DNA of 64,000 nt from an uncultured Lachnospiraceae bacterium (GTDB lineage Bacteria > Bacillota > Clostridia > Lachnospirales > Lachnospiraceae), in NCBI GenBank assembly GCA_947625775.1, contig CANQPM010000005.1, positions 62,001 to 126,000 of the forward strand, read 5' to 3'. The position numbers and the translations under genes were made by a program. The notes under the pieces were generated by a model. It did not search any database. It saw nothing but the letters and a program-made list of their open reading frames with translations, and was not told the DNA's origin. Positions 43,801 through 51,672 of the stretch are shown here, one piece after another (position 1 is the stretch's first letter; every line of letters begins with the position of its first letter).

Positions 43801-44536
43801 TTCGCCAGAGGAGCAGCAGCTTTTTGAAAATTTTGCCGTCACGAAGAAAATCAAAAAGCAGATAATTTTTGCGCTTGATAAGATGACGCTTGCAGCGTAC
43901 ACTGGCAATGTACTTATCACGGGAGAGGCGGGGCTTGACACGGTAAAGCTTGCGCAGAACCTTGTGCGCGAGTTTCAGGCGATTGACGCGAATTTCTCAG
44001 GTAAAGCGGCTAAAATCACAGGCGAAAAATTAAATTTAAGAAATTTAAAAGAAGTCTTTGATAAATTGAATAATGGTGCTATTATTATAGAGAAGGCAAA
44101 CGGCATGACAGAGCAGAAGCTTTACGAGATGGCGACGCTTTTAAATCAGGAGAGTTTAGGCATAATAGTCATTATGGAGGACACAAAGAAGGAGCTCACA
44201 AGACTTCTGGAAAAGCAGGCGATGATAGCCGATTACTTCAATATCCGTATTGACCTGATGGAGATGGACAGCAAGGCGCTTGTGGCATATGCCAAAAATT
44301 ACGCGCTTGCGCTTGAATATTCCATCGATGAGATGGGCACGCTTGCGCTCTACACGCGAATATCAAATATGCAGGGCGGCAACCATGCGGTCACAAAGGA
44401 CGAGGTAAGGGATATCGTTGACGAGGCTATATGGAAATCCAAAAAGTCAAAGCTTAAAAATTTTGTCGATGTGCTTTTGTCAAAGCGTTATGACAGTGAG
44501 GATATGATTGTCTTGAGGGAGAGGGACTTTATGTAG
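40862..44536 (+). CDS. Large TPR / low-complexity / AAA-like protein of unknown function
   Basis: A 1224-residue protein with a TTG start behind GAGGTGAGGG. Residues ~1-200 are helical TPR-like repeats (AEAADIADKIDWRRVKNI; VVAAVEYYKAFVKIAPRD). Residues ~244-342 are nine 11-residue repeats of the GYDNQQNYADA type. An acidic disordered middle follows, then a second repeat region (~793-875) of EGYxDD-type units. The C-terminal ~250 residues resemble a degenerate AAA+ module: LITGEAGLDTVKLAQNLV in the Walker A place but without GKT, and GAIIIEKANGM in the Walker B place without DE. No signal peptide or membrane segment is seen. It may be a cytosolic scaffold; the function is unknown. Confidence 0.85.
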   Translation: MDKYEYKVRSEEIGNLISEERYAEAADIADKIDWRRVKNITMLLKIAALYRVNRRNEDARAVLLLAYGRYPTNRSVIYSLCEVSIELDDVVAAVEYYKAFVKIAPRDNGVFTLRYRILEAQEASIEERIELLEELKKRDYQEEWAYELAYLYHRAGFATKCVEECDDIILFSGDGAYVMKAMELKMLHTPLTEVQKAKYEIMAANADRNYSSEEYNKNNDSNEQQNYTEEYYGAGYGESYSETGYDGKQNYADAGYGNQQNYDETGYDNQQNYADAGYDNQQGYADAGYDNQQGYADAGYDNQQNYADAGYDNQQGYADAGYDNQQGYADAGYDTQQDYAAQQGYANEGYPEDYGYSNDTYSENAYINENYASENYTDNAYSNDGYADENYAGEGSENNGYSNNGYSSNNGAADEDYTDKFYVEQFYNTDGYPIPAPEETQNHNTNASAAVDMSQYNTINLQKVVAESMKELFPDDDEDVFSEENIDLEPEKSFETRTYISPKERLEIIRKEEKEKQTHEEETSEPPKPSYTEGRVAAMVSGISEESPKPNTGAIKKVLVPGEDARVIKEDTDINTIRDTTEQSVNAEQNRIQKNAENVYLEQNAPSTSGDAAQEQFKPMTGQMNLNDVLAEWEQIKQESAQKHQDAIKKQVMHQTGKIIANFNDSVKNDMIDEFEGKAEEEEKPPTRLEQLVAEELGGNTEEMPKEQLSKALVEIEEIGGDDERATEETEAEYTGGVNEDTQEIEYKNEEYPSASDSEPANDEDVYSGKYSDAAQEETYTEEGYASEYSDNSDNEGYADNEGYPDGEGYADDEGYSNSEGYTDDEGYSDDEKYGDDEGYPDSEKYAADEDYPASEEYATAEGYADDAEYAENDDLSGFSDDEASPINEDYLENEGYSEEGYSEEYLTDKHQKNRRPAKPSDRQLDPDDEESIAEMAKEDAMKTQEIKMNTAELSSLSDKILATTRKEANGAKPEEIRDFSPEEQQLFENFAVTKKIKKQIIFALDKMTLAAYTGNVLITGEAGLDTVKLAQNLVREFQAIDANFSGKAAKITGEKLNLRNLKEVFDKLNNGAIIIEKANGMTEQKLYEMATLLNQESLGIIVIMEDTKKELTRLLEKQAMIADYFNIRIDLMEMDSKALVAYAKNYALALEYSIDEMGTLALYTRISNMQGGNHAVTKDEVRDIVDEAIWKSKKSKLKNFVDVLLSKRYDSEDMIVLRERDFM
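41591..41887 (+). repeat. Nine 33-bp coding repeats (GYDNQQNYADA type)
   Basis: Nine in-frame 33-bp units encode an 11-residue repeat rich in Tyr, Gln, Asn, Gly. Units 3-8 are almost identical at the DNA level, so the array can change length by slippage or recombination. The composition resembles prion-like, phase-separating segments. Confidence 0.9.
43241..43480 (+). repeat. Coding repeats of 7 residues (EGYxDD type)
   Basis: About eleven degenerate 21-bp units encode DNEGYAD / DDEGYSD-like heptads: strongly acidic with one Tyr per unit. The array is more diverged than the upstream Gln-rich repeats. Confidence 0.8.
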
Positions 44537-44578
44537 CTTGGGGCTGCAATTTAATAAAAGCAAATGGGGGTAAAAAAA

Positions 44579-46483
44579 ATGAATACCGACACAACAGTAT
44601 TTATTTCAGACGCTGACCAATATGTATTTGGTCAGGGGACACACTATGAGATCTACAAAAAGCTGGGTGCGCACCCATGCAAAAAGGGCAGGAAAAACGG
44701 CTACTTTTTCGCGGTATGGGCGCCGAACGCAAAAGAGATCTATGTCATAGGAGAGTTCAATGGATGGAACGAGAGTGCGGCTCCTATGGAAAGACTCGGC
44801 GAGGGCGGCATTTTCGCCACATTTATCGAGGGCGTGCAGGAGGGGCAGATGTACAAATACGTACTTGTGCTTCCCGACGGCAGAAGGCTTTACAAATCTG
44901 ATCCGTATGCAAACTATACCGAGATGCGCCCTGGTACGGCATCGAGAGTATATGATTTGGGACATTTCAAATGGGGCGACAGCAAGTGGATGACAGACAG
45001 GGACAAAAAGGACATGAACAAGGAGCCTATGTCAATCTACGAGTGCCATATCGGCTCATGGATGAAACACCCTGACGGCACGGAAGACGGCTTTTACAAT
45101 TACCGCGAGTTTGCGGACAGAATGGTGGAATACTTAAAGGAGATGCCGTACACCCATGTGGAGCTTATGGGCATTGCGGAGTTTCCGTTTGACGGCTCGT
45201 GGGGTTATCAGGTGACGGGCTATTATGCGCCGACGTCGCGATATGGCAATCCCGACGATTTCAGATATCTTATTGACCTGTTCCACAAGAACAATATCGG
45301 CGTAATCCTTGACTGGGTTCCCGCGCATTTCCCGAGAGATGCGCACGGACTCTGCGAGTTTGACGGCACATGCCTTTATGAGCACCCTGATAAGCGTCTT
45401 GGCGAGCACCCCGACTGGGGCACAAAGATTTTCAACTACAGCAAGAATGAGGTCAAGAACTTCCTCATAGCAAACGCGCTGTTCTGGATAAGGGAGTTCC
45501 ATATTGACGGGCTTAGGGTTGACGCGGTTGCGTCTATGCTCTATCTTGACTATGGCAAGCGTGACGGAGAGTGGGTAGCCAATAAGTACGGCGGCAATGA
45601 GAATCTTGACGCGATTGAGTTTTTCAAGCATCTCAATTCCGTAGTGCATGGCGCATATCCTGGAGTGCTTACTATCGCCGAGGAGTCTACGGCATGGCCG
45701 AAGGTAACGGCGAAGCCCGAGGACGACGGCTTAGGCTTTTCGTTTAAGTGGAATATGGGCTGGATGCATGACTTTTTGGAGTACATGAAGCTTGATCCGT
45801 ATTTCAGGCGCGACAACCACAACAAGCTTACGTTTGCGATGAGCTACAACAGCAGCGAGAATTATATTCTGCCGTTCTCGCATGACGAGGTTGTTCATTT
45901 GAAATGTTCGCTTGTAAATAAAATGCCAGGCTATGAGATTGACAAGTATGCTAACCTCAGGGCGCTCTATACCTTTATGTTCGGTCATGAGGGCAAAAAG
46001 CTTTTGTTTATGGGACAGGATTTTGCACAGGAGCGTGAGTGGAGCGAGGCGAGGGAGCTTGACTGGGGGCTGCTTGCAAAGCCTTTGAATAAGGGCATGC
46101 ACGATTTTGTGGGCGAGCTTTTAAAGCTTTACAAGAAGAGCCCGTGTCTGCATGAGATCGACAACGACTGGGCGGGCTTTGAGTGGATGAACGCCGACGA
46201 CAACGAGCGAAGCATTTACAGCTTTGTGAGAAAAAGCGCCGACGGCAAGCAGAATATGCTTTTCGTAATAAATATGACGCCCGTAATGTATGAGAAATAC
46301 AGGGTGGGCGTGCCTGTGAACGGGCAGTATAAGCTGATTTTAAATTCTGACGACAAGAAATTTGGCGGCAACGGCAACAAGGTTTCAAAGACGCTCAAGG
46401 CAAGAAAAGGCTTGTGCGATTACAAGGATCAGTTTATTACATTTAATATGCCGCCACTCACGGCAGTAGTGTTTGAATTTTAA
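44579..46483 (+). CDS. glgB: 1,4-alpha-glucan branching enzyme
   Basis: A 634-residue GH13 enzyme that makes alpha-1,6 branches in glycogen. The start MNTDTTVFISDADQ follows GGGGG at 8 bases; an ATG 15 bases upstream overlaps that site. Landmarks: N-terminal CBM48 region (FAVWAPNAKEIYVIGEFNGW), YECHIGSW, VELMGIAEFPFDGSWGYQV, nucleophile near D315 in GLRVDAVASML, acid/base near E368 in IAEESTAWP, and LPFSHDEVVH. Full length for the family. No other glg gene is adjacent; the upstream neighbour is the 1224-residue protein. Confidence 0.96.
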   Translation: MNTDTTVFISDADQYVFGQGTHYEIYKKLGAHPCKKGRKNGYFFAVWAPNAKEIYVIGEFNGWNESAAPMERLGEGGIFATFIEGVQEGQMYKYVLVLPDGRRLYKSDPYANYTEMRPGTASRVYDLGHFKWGDSKWMTDRDKKDMNKEPMSIYECHIGSWMKHPDGTEDGFYNYREFADRMVEYLKEMPYTHVELMGIAEFPFDGSWGYQVTGYYAPTSRYGNPDDFRYLIDLFHKNNIGVILDWVPAHFPRDAHGLCEFDGTCLYEHPDKRLGEHPDWGTKIFNYSKNEVKNFLIANALFWIREFHIDGLRVDAVASMLYLDYGKRDGEWVANKYGGNENLDAIEFFKHLNSVVHGAYPGVLTIAEESTAWPKVTAKPEDDGLGFSFKWNMGWMHDFLEYMKLDPYFRRDNHNKLTFAMSYNSSENYILPFSHDEVVHLKCSLVNKMPGYEIDKYANLRALYTFMFGHEGKKLLFMGQDFAQEREWSEARELDWGLLAKPLNKGMHDFVGELLKLYKKSPCLHEIDNDWAGFEWMNADDNERSIYSFVRKSADGKQNMLFVINMTPVMYEKYRVGVPVNGQYKLILNSDDKKFGGNGNKVSKTLKARKGLCDYKDQFITFNMPPLTAVVFEF

Positions 46484-46969
46484 TAAAAAATTATAATAAT
46501 TATTATAAAGGCTCTTTAATATGTGGATATTAGGGGGCTTTTATAGTGTGAAAGAATTGGCGAGAGGTCGCCCGAACATGGTAATACACCCTATTCAGAC
46601 TCGTTTGCACTCCGTGGGAAGCGTAGCGGTACTAAGCTCGGCGGCGCTGTAAAAGGAGCTACGCTTTTACAGCTTGCCTCGCTAAGTACCGACGCTTCCC
46701 AAGAGTCTTCATAGGGTGTATTACCATGTTCGGGCTAGGTTTTCGGGAGAATGTCTACCCTTATAAGACAGACGGTAAGGAGAATTGATTTTGTTTTTTA
46801 CTTGATCTGCCAGATTATTAAAGGCTTTGTCTGCCGTTTTTGAGTTATTTGCTTGTTTTAATCTTTGTTCTTGTTTTTAAAAAATTTTTGCTTTGTCTTT
46901 CTACGTTGTTGCCATAATATGTTTTAAATGTGGGATTTGTGAAAGTACATCTTCCTATTCATCATTCTC
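46484..46969. other. Intergenic region with long palindrome
   Basis: Nearly 490 bases without a gene. It contains the 166-bp nested palindrome listed separately; the remainder (46740-46969) is AT-rich with T-runs on the plus strand (TTTTTGAG, TTTTTAAAAAATTTTTG) and no recognisable gene. Confidence 0.5.
46570..46735. repeat. 166-bp nested palindromic element
   Basis: The outer arms 46570-46594 and 46711-46735 are a perfect 25-bp inverted repeat. Further in, GACTC/GAGTC, TGGGAAGCGT/ACGCTTCCCA (46615-46624, 46692-46701), GGTACT/AGTACC and GCTGTAAAAG/CTTTTACAGC (46646-46655, 46664-46673) pair in the correct order, so the whole element can fold into one long imperfect hairpin. There is no protein frame and no target-site duplication that I can define. 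It may be a mobile hairpin element or an RNA. Confidence 0.85.
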
Positions 46970-47677
46970 TTAAATTATCTCAGCTAATCCCAACATTTTT
47001 CGTGCCTTTGGCACTTGCGATAGCACGTCTTCCACTTCTCCATCTTCAATGTAATCACAGGAAGCCGCGCATTTGGTAAACCAGTCGCTTTCGATAAGCG
47101 CCATTAAAATAGCCCAGATATTTCCGTAATCGTCCTCATGTCCAGTTCCTTGGAACATTAAAATATCATCTTCCGAGATACAAACCAATCCCCTTTGAGT
47201 GAAATTCTTTTTAAGGGTATAGTAAACGTCCTGACGCTCAATTTCATTTTTTTTCATCAAATCATCGTCAAACGTAAATCTCACCTGTAATTTTTCCATA
47301 AATGAATCGTCTTCCTGTAGCATGTTCTTGTTTTCCTTTGCCTCACTTGTTATCTCAGCTAATCCCAACATTTTTCTTGCCTTTGGCACTTGCGATAGCA
47401 CGTCTTCTACTTCTCCATCTTCAATGTAATCACAGGAAGCCGCGCATTTGGTAAACCAGTCGCTTTCGATAAGTGCCATCAAAATAGCCCAGATATTCCC
47501 GTAATCGTCCTCATGTCCAGTTCCTTGGAACATTAAAATATCATCTTCCGAAATACAAACCAATCCCCTTTGAGTGAAATTCTTTTTAAGGGTATAGTAA
47601 ACGTCCTGCCGCTCAATTTCATTTTTTTTCATCAAATCATCGTCAAACGTAAATCTCACTTGTAACCTTTCTTCCAT
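46970..47677 (-). CDS. Unknown protein made of two identical 105-residue units
   Basis: A 235-residue protein starting MEERLQVRFTFDDDL behind AAAGGTGG; a longer start overlapping the upstream gene is less likely. Two copies of a 105-residue domain, from LQVRF to GLAEI, are identical in amino acid sequence and are joined by a 20-residue linker. The domain has acidic and aromatic stretches (CISEDDILMFQGTGHEDDYG, NIWAILMALIESDWF) and no membrane segment. No family recognised. It lies directly downstream of a 98-residue gene, a layout seen in immunity-gene or toxin-antitoxin cassettes, but nothing here proves such a role. Confidence 0.7.
   Translation of the reverse strand: MEERLQVRFTFDDDLMKKNEIERQDVYYTLKKNFTQRGLVCISEDDILMFQGTGHEDDYGNIWAILMALIESDWFTKCAASCDYIEDGEVEDVLSQVPKARKMLGLAEITSEAKENKNMLQEDDSFMEKLQVRFTFDDDLMKKNEIERQDVYYTLKKNFTQRGLVCISEDDILMFQGTGHEDDYGNIWAILMALIESDWFTKCAASCDYIEDGEVEDVLSQVPKARKMLGLAEII
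46976..47290 (-). repeat. Internal gene duplication, unit 2 (partner 47351-47665)
   Basis: This 315-base unit and 47351-47665 encode the same 105 residues, with only a few synonymous base differences. The duplication is recent, or is kept uniform by conversion. Confidence 0.9.
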
Positions 47678-47724
47678 AAACAAACCACCTTTCTGATTGC
47701 AAAAAGCATACATTTTCCCATATA

Positions 47725-48021
47725 TCATGCTCCTTGTCCAACTGTGACACAGCTTTCATTACCCCATTTATCATGATATTCTAAATGTGAAAAATATTCT
47801 TTCATATCTTCTAATGCTACATAAAAAAATGTTACTGAACCAAAATCATCATATCGTCCCTTAACAGGCTGCTCATTACGATAAACATTATCCGAATTTA
47901 CAATTTTCAACCTGCGTTTATAATCTTCCACCTTTTTTATCGCAAAATCCCGTTCTTCATCAGTTAAATCACTACGCAGCTCTGCAACTACTTCATAATT
48001 ATGTCCATTATATTCATTCAT
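47725..48021 (-). CDS. Small protein of unknown function upstream of the duplicated gene
   Basis: A 98-residue protein starting MNEYNGHNYEVVAELRSDL behind AAGGAAAT. It is mixed alpha/beta and charged, with VTFFYVALEDMKEYFSHLEY near the C-terminus. No family recognised. It is the first gene of a two-gene operon with its own good promoter (48063-48091). Neither gene shows a signal peptide. Confidence 0.65.
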   Translation of the reverse strand: MNEYNGHNYEVVAELRSDLTDEERDFAIKKVEDYKRRLKIVNSDNVYRNEQPVKGRYDDFGSVTFFYVALEDMKEYFSHLEYHDKWGNESCVTVGQGA

Positions 48022-48062
48022 TTTTTTATTTCCTTTCAGATAGGTTTCCTCATTACCTCTTC

Positions 48063-48091
48063 ATCATATCATATTGTACATACAGTACCAA
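48063..48091 (-). promoter_or_regulatory. Promoter of the duplicated-domain operon
   Basis: On the minus strand: TTGGTA (48086-48091), 17 bases, TATGAT (48063-48068), 42 bases before the start codon. Confidence 0.65.
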
Positions 48092-48245
48092 GTTATCCGT
48101 CTTTTGATTCCCTGTCTTGGAAAAAATCCTTGATTATCTCTATAAGTTATCTTAACACTTATCGGCACTTCCGCCAACAAATTTTTTCTGCGCAGCAGGA
48201 TATTTGGATTAACACCTGAAAAAGCCATTTATTTTTTATAAAATA

Positions 48246-48273
48246 TAAAGTTTTTTGCTGGATTTGCCGACAT
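48246..48273 (+). promoter_or_regulatory. Sigma-D/sigma-28-type flagellar promoter
   Basis: TAAAGTTT (48246-48253), 12 bases, GCCGACAT (48266-48273). This matches the flagellar sigma factor consensus (TAAA, then GCCGATAT after 15-16 bases) and lies 56 bases before the DUF6240-type gene, upstream of flagellin and fliS. It fits late flagellar gene control. Confidence 0.75.
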
Positions 48274-48329
48274 ATAAAATAGCGAAGGTATTTTGACCGT
48301 AATTATAAGGAAGGCATGGGGAAGCGCAT

Positions 48330-51300
48330 ATGAACATTAATCTTGAAACACAGCTCTCCACACAAAAGGCGGCAAATACTGACATTAATATCACAACTAC
48401 ATACCAGCCGCATACAAGCATTGATGAGGTGCAAAAAGGCGGCTATACATTGGACATTGCGGATAAAGTTACGGATAACGAGGTATATCAGGGCCAGGGA
48501 TTGGCGGCGCAGGAGTTTATGCAGCAGGCGGGCAATTTGAACACTCGTGCCCAGAAGGACTTTATGATAGTGATGTCCGGTTTTGTTTCAGGGGAGGATC
48601 TGCAGAAGATGCAGGAGGAAGGCTTTAACCCTGGAAGCGTAGACGTGGAAACATATGTCAGCATTGTGGACGAGATAAAGGTGACTTTGGCAAAATCGGG
48701 AGTTGAGATAGCAGGCTACAATGACAATCTCGACGCTGATATGGTTAAGGAGGTTACGGGGAGCCAGCTTGACGCGAATGAGCTCAGCAGTAATCTGCCT
48801 AATCTTTTGGAGGAAAGGGATCTGCCAGTCACGGATGAAAACATCGCAGCGCTTAAAGACGCGGCGGCGCAGGCGGCGGACATAACAGAACTGAGTGACG
48901 ACGCCATAAAATATATGGTGACAAACCAAAAAGCGCCCACGGTAGAAAATATTTACAAGGCGCAGTTTTCAAGCGTATCGGACATACGGCAGGCGCAGGG
49001 CTATTACAGCGAGGGCGCGGGCAGCTATGGGAAATATTATTCCAAAAAGGCGGACAGCATTAACTGGGATAACCTCAAAGGTCAGATAGAGACAATAGTA
49101 AAGCAGGCGGGGCTTGACATAGACGAGCAGACAAAAGCGGCGGCAGTCGAGAATGCCAAATGGCTTGTCGAGTCGGGCATAGAATTAAATGCCAAAAACC
49201 TGACACTTGTGTCAGATTTGAAGTCGATTAAGCTGCCTATGGCGGCAGATAAGATATATGAGCTCTGCGCTGACGCTATGGGGAATGGAAAAGCGCCGAC
49301 GGCAGCGCTTATGACAGGCGAATATCCTATCGCTTGGCAGGCGCAGAGTATTATCGACACGGTGGAGGGTATTTCTGATGAGGCTGTGCATGACGCAGTT
49401 GAATCGGGAGTTGAAATAAATATCAAAAATCTGGCGGCGGCGCAGGCGCAGATTGGCGAGACACCCGCGAATATGCCGCAGAAGGAGCTTTCAGAACCGT
49501 CATTAAAGGAGATAGAGACAAGGCGGCAGCTTGAAGAAGCGCGCCTGATGATGAGTGTGGAGGCAAACAAACAGCTTATCAGAAAAGGCATTGCGATAGA
49601 CACCACGGAGCTTTCAAGGATTGTGGAGGAGTTAAAGGCGGCAGAGCAGAATATAAAGGCGGCGATGTTTAAAGGCGGGACGGCGGAGGAAAACGACATA
49701 CGCGCCGCTATATATCAGGAGACGACCACAAAATTAAAAGAGCTTGGCGGCATGCCTGCGGCGCTTGCGGTGAAGGTAGCGGCAAACGCGAAGGCATACA
49801 CGATACCCGCGCTCCACAGTGAGGGAAGGGCGCTGCAGGAGGCGGCGGAAAATCAAAGCAGCCAAGAGGGCAGTGACAGCGGCAGGCAGCAGAAAAACGC
49901 GGCGGCAGCGTATGAGACGCTTATGACGGTGCCGCGAAAGGACTTGGGCGACAGGATAAGCAAGGCATTCAGGAACGTGGACGATATTCTGAAGGATATG
50001 GGCATAGAGCCCACAGACGCAAACAGGCGCGCGGTGAGAATACTCGGCTACAACACAATGGAAATCACGGAGGAGAACATAAACGCCGTAAAGGCGGCGG
50101 ACAGCAAGGTATGCGGCATAATAACGAGAATGACGCCCGCTGTCACGCTTAAAATGATACGCGAGCAAAAAAATCCTCTGGGGATGACATTAGACGAGCT
50201 TGATGATTACCTCAATGAACAGGATAAGGATTTGACCTCCGATGCGGAGCGGTTTTCAAGGTTTCTGCAGAAGCTTGACAGAAGCGGCGCAGTCACGGAG
50301 GATGAGCGCGAGGCATACATAGGCGTCTACCGTATGTTCCGCCAGATTGAAAAGACAGACGGCGCGGTAATCGGCAGCATAGTTATGACGGGCGCGGAGA
50401 TGAATTTTAAAAATATGCTTTCCGCGATAAGGTCAAGCGCAGGCAAGGATATAAACCTTAAAATAGACGACAGCTTTGGCGGGCTTGAAGCCCTTATAAC
50501 AAAAGGAAAAGCGATAGATGCGCAGATAATGGCGGGCTTTAACAGCGGTGCTGAAAGCGACGGCAATGCATACGGGGATAACCAAAATGCCATGGCTCAG
50601 GAAAAGTATTACGCAAGGCTTTCGGGAGAGATAAACGATGAGCTTGCGGACAGGACAGATGTGGATAGGCTGCGGACAATAAGCATTACGGCGGACACTA
50701 CAATAGAGGCGTTTGCCGACAGCTTAAAAATGACACAGATGTCAGAAAACCAGGCAGAGCTTAAAGAACGTCAGGCGCAGGCTTTAAAAGATTTTCATCA
50801 GGATATGCAAAGGACAAGACAGATAGATGATGACATAATCCAGTCGCTTATAGATTATGGACAGCCTGTAAGCGTGGATAATATTCAGGCGGCTGAAATG
50901 CTTATGGCGGACAGAGGCTCGCTTTTCAGACAGATTTTCGGGCGGACTGATAAGAACGACGCAGAAAACGGGGGGCAGGCTTTAGAAGATGATGAGGCTT
51001 TGGAGACATCAGCGTCTTTGGAAGATGAGGTTGTGGATATATCAGACCGTTTCGTTGAGAAGCTTACTGACAAGGCAAATGCTCAGGAGGGCTACCGCGA
51101 GCTTATAAGCGGTGCTGAAAAGGCGGTCGAAAACATAGTAAACCACAGTACGGCACAGCTTGACATAAAGGCGGCGCAGTCGCTTTATAAAGGATTATCA
51201 CTGGCAGGCAGCCTTGCGCGTGAGGAAAATTATGAAATCCCCGTGAATATAAAGGGAGAAATCACCTCAGTCAACCTTAAAATCTACCACAACTCTGCGA

Positions 51301-51647
51301 GGGCGGGCAAGGTAGCCATAACGCTTGAAACAGGGCAGCTTGGCAGAGTGGCGGCGGAGTTTGACGTAAAGCAGGGAAAAATTTCTGGAATGATAGCATA
51401 TGAAAATGCGCAGGAAGACTCGGAGCTTAGTCAGCTAGAACAAAGCATAAAAGATGAGCTGTCAAGTAACTCTGATATGCAGGCGCAGATAAGCCTGATA
51501 CACTCAAAGACGGTTGATTTGAAGCGCTTTGGCAGTGACAGGGACGCTTCGGTTTCAGCTGCTGACAGCGATAGCGCTGACAAGGTTGCGACAAGCGAGC
51601 TTTATAGGACAGCGAAAGCATTTATGATGGCAGTAAAAAGCTTATAA
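48330..51647 (+). CDS. DUF6240-type protein of the flagellar locus (FliK-like)
   Basis: A 1105-residue protein without signal peptide or membrane segments. It begins MNINLETQLSTQ and consists largely of repeated helical units with recurring patterns such as PVTDENIAALK, EITEENINAVK and APTVENIYKAQ, each about 60-100 residues apart. The last ~150 residues (INIKGE-like VNIKGEITSVNLKIYHN, then GQLGRVAAEFDVKQGKISG) resemble the C-terminal domain of flagellar hook-length control proteins. The position under a sigma-D-type promoter directly before flagellin supports a flagellar role; the exact job is unknown. Start behind AAGGAAGGCATGGGG. Confidence 0.75.
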   Translation: MNINLETQLSTQKAANTDINITTTYQPHTSIDEVQKGGYTLDIADKVTDNEVYQGQGLAAQEFMQQAGNLNTRAQKDFMIVMSGFVSGEDLQKMQEEGFNPGSVDVETYVSIVDEIKVTLAKSGVEIAGYNDNLDADMVKEVTGSQLDANELSSNLPNLLEERDLPVTDENIAALKDAAAQAADITELSDDAIKYMVTNQKAPTVENIYKAQFSSVSDIRQAQGYYSEGAGSYGKYYSKKADSINWDNLKGQIETIVKQAGLDIDEQTKAAAVENAKWLVESGIELNAKNLTLVSDLKSIKLPMAADKIYELCADAMGNGKAPTAALMTGEYPIAWQAQSIIDTVEGISDEAVHDAVESGVEINIKNLAAAQAQIGETPANMPQKELSEPSLKEIETRRQLEEARLMMSVEANKQLIRKGIAIDTTELSRIVEELKAAEQNIKAAMFKGGTAEENDIRAAIYQETTTKLKELGGMPAALAVKVAANAKAYTIPALHSEGRALQEAAENQSSQEGSDSGRQQKNAAAAYETLMTVPRKDLGDRISKAFRNVDDILKDMGIEPTDANRRAVRILGYNTMEITEENINAVKAADSKVCGIITRMTPAVTLKMIREQKNPLGMTLDELDDYLNEQDKDLTSDAERFSRFLQKLDRSGAVTEDEREAYIGVYRMFRQIEKTDGAVIGSIVMTGAEMNFKNMLSAIRSSAGKDINLKIDDSFGGLEALITKGKAIDAQIMAGFNSGAESDGNAYGDNQNAMAQEKYYARLSGEINDELADRTDVDRLRTISITADTTIEAFADSLKMTQMSENQAELKERQAQALKDFHQDMQRTRQIDDDIIQSLIDYGQPVSVDNIQAAEMLMADRGSLFRQIFGRTDKNDAENGGQALEDDEALETSASLEDEVVDISDRFVEKLTDKANAQEGYRELISGAEKAVENIVNHSTAQLDIKAAQSLYKGLSLAGSLAREENYEIPVNIKGEITSVNLKIYHNSARAGKVAITLETGQLGRVAAEFDVKQGKISGMIAYENAQEDSELSQLEQSIKDELSSNSDMQAQISLIHSKTVDLKRFGSDRDASVSAADSDSADKVATSELYRTAKAFMMAVKSL

Positions 51648-51672
51648 GATTTTATTTGGAGGTTAAAGGCAA

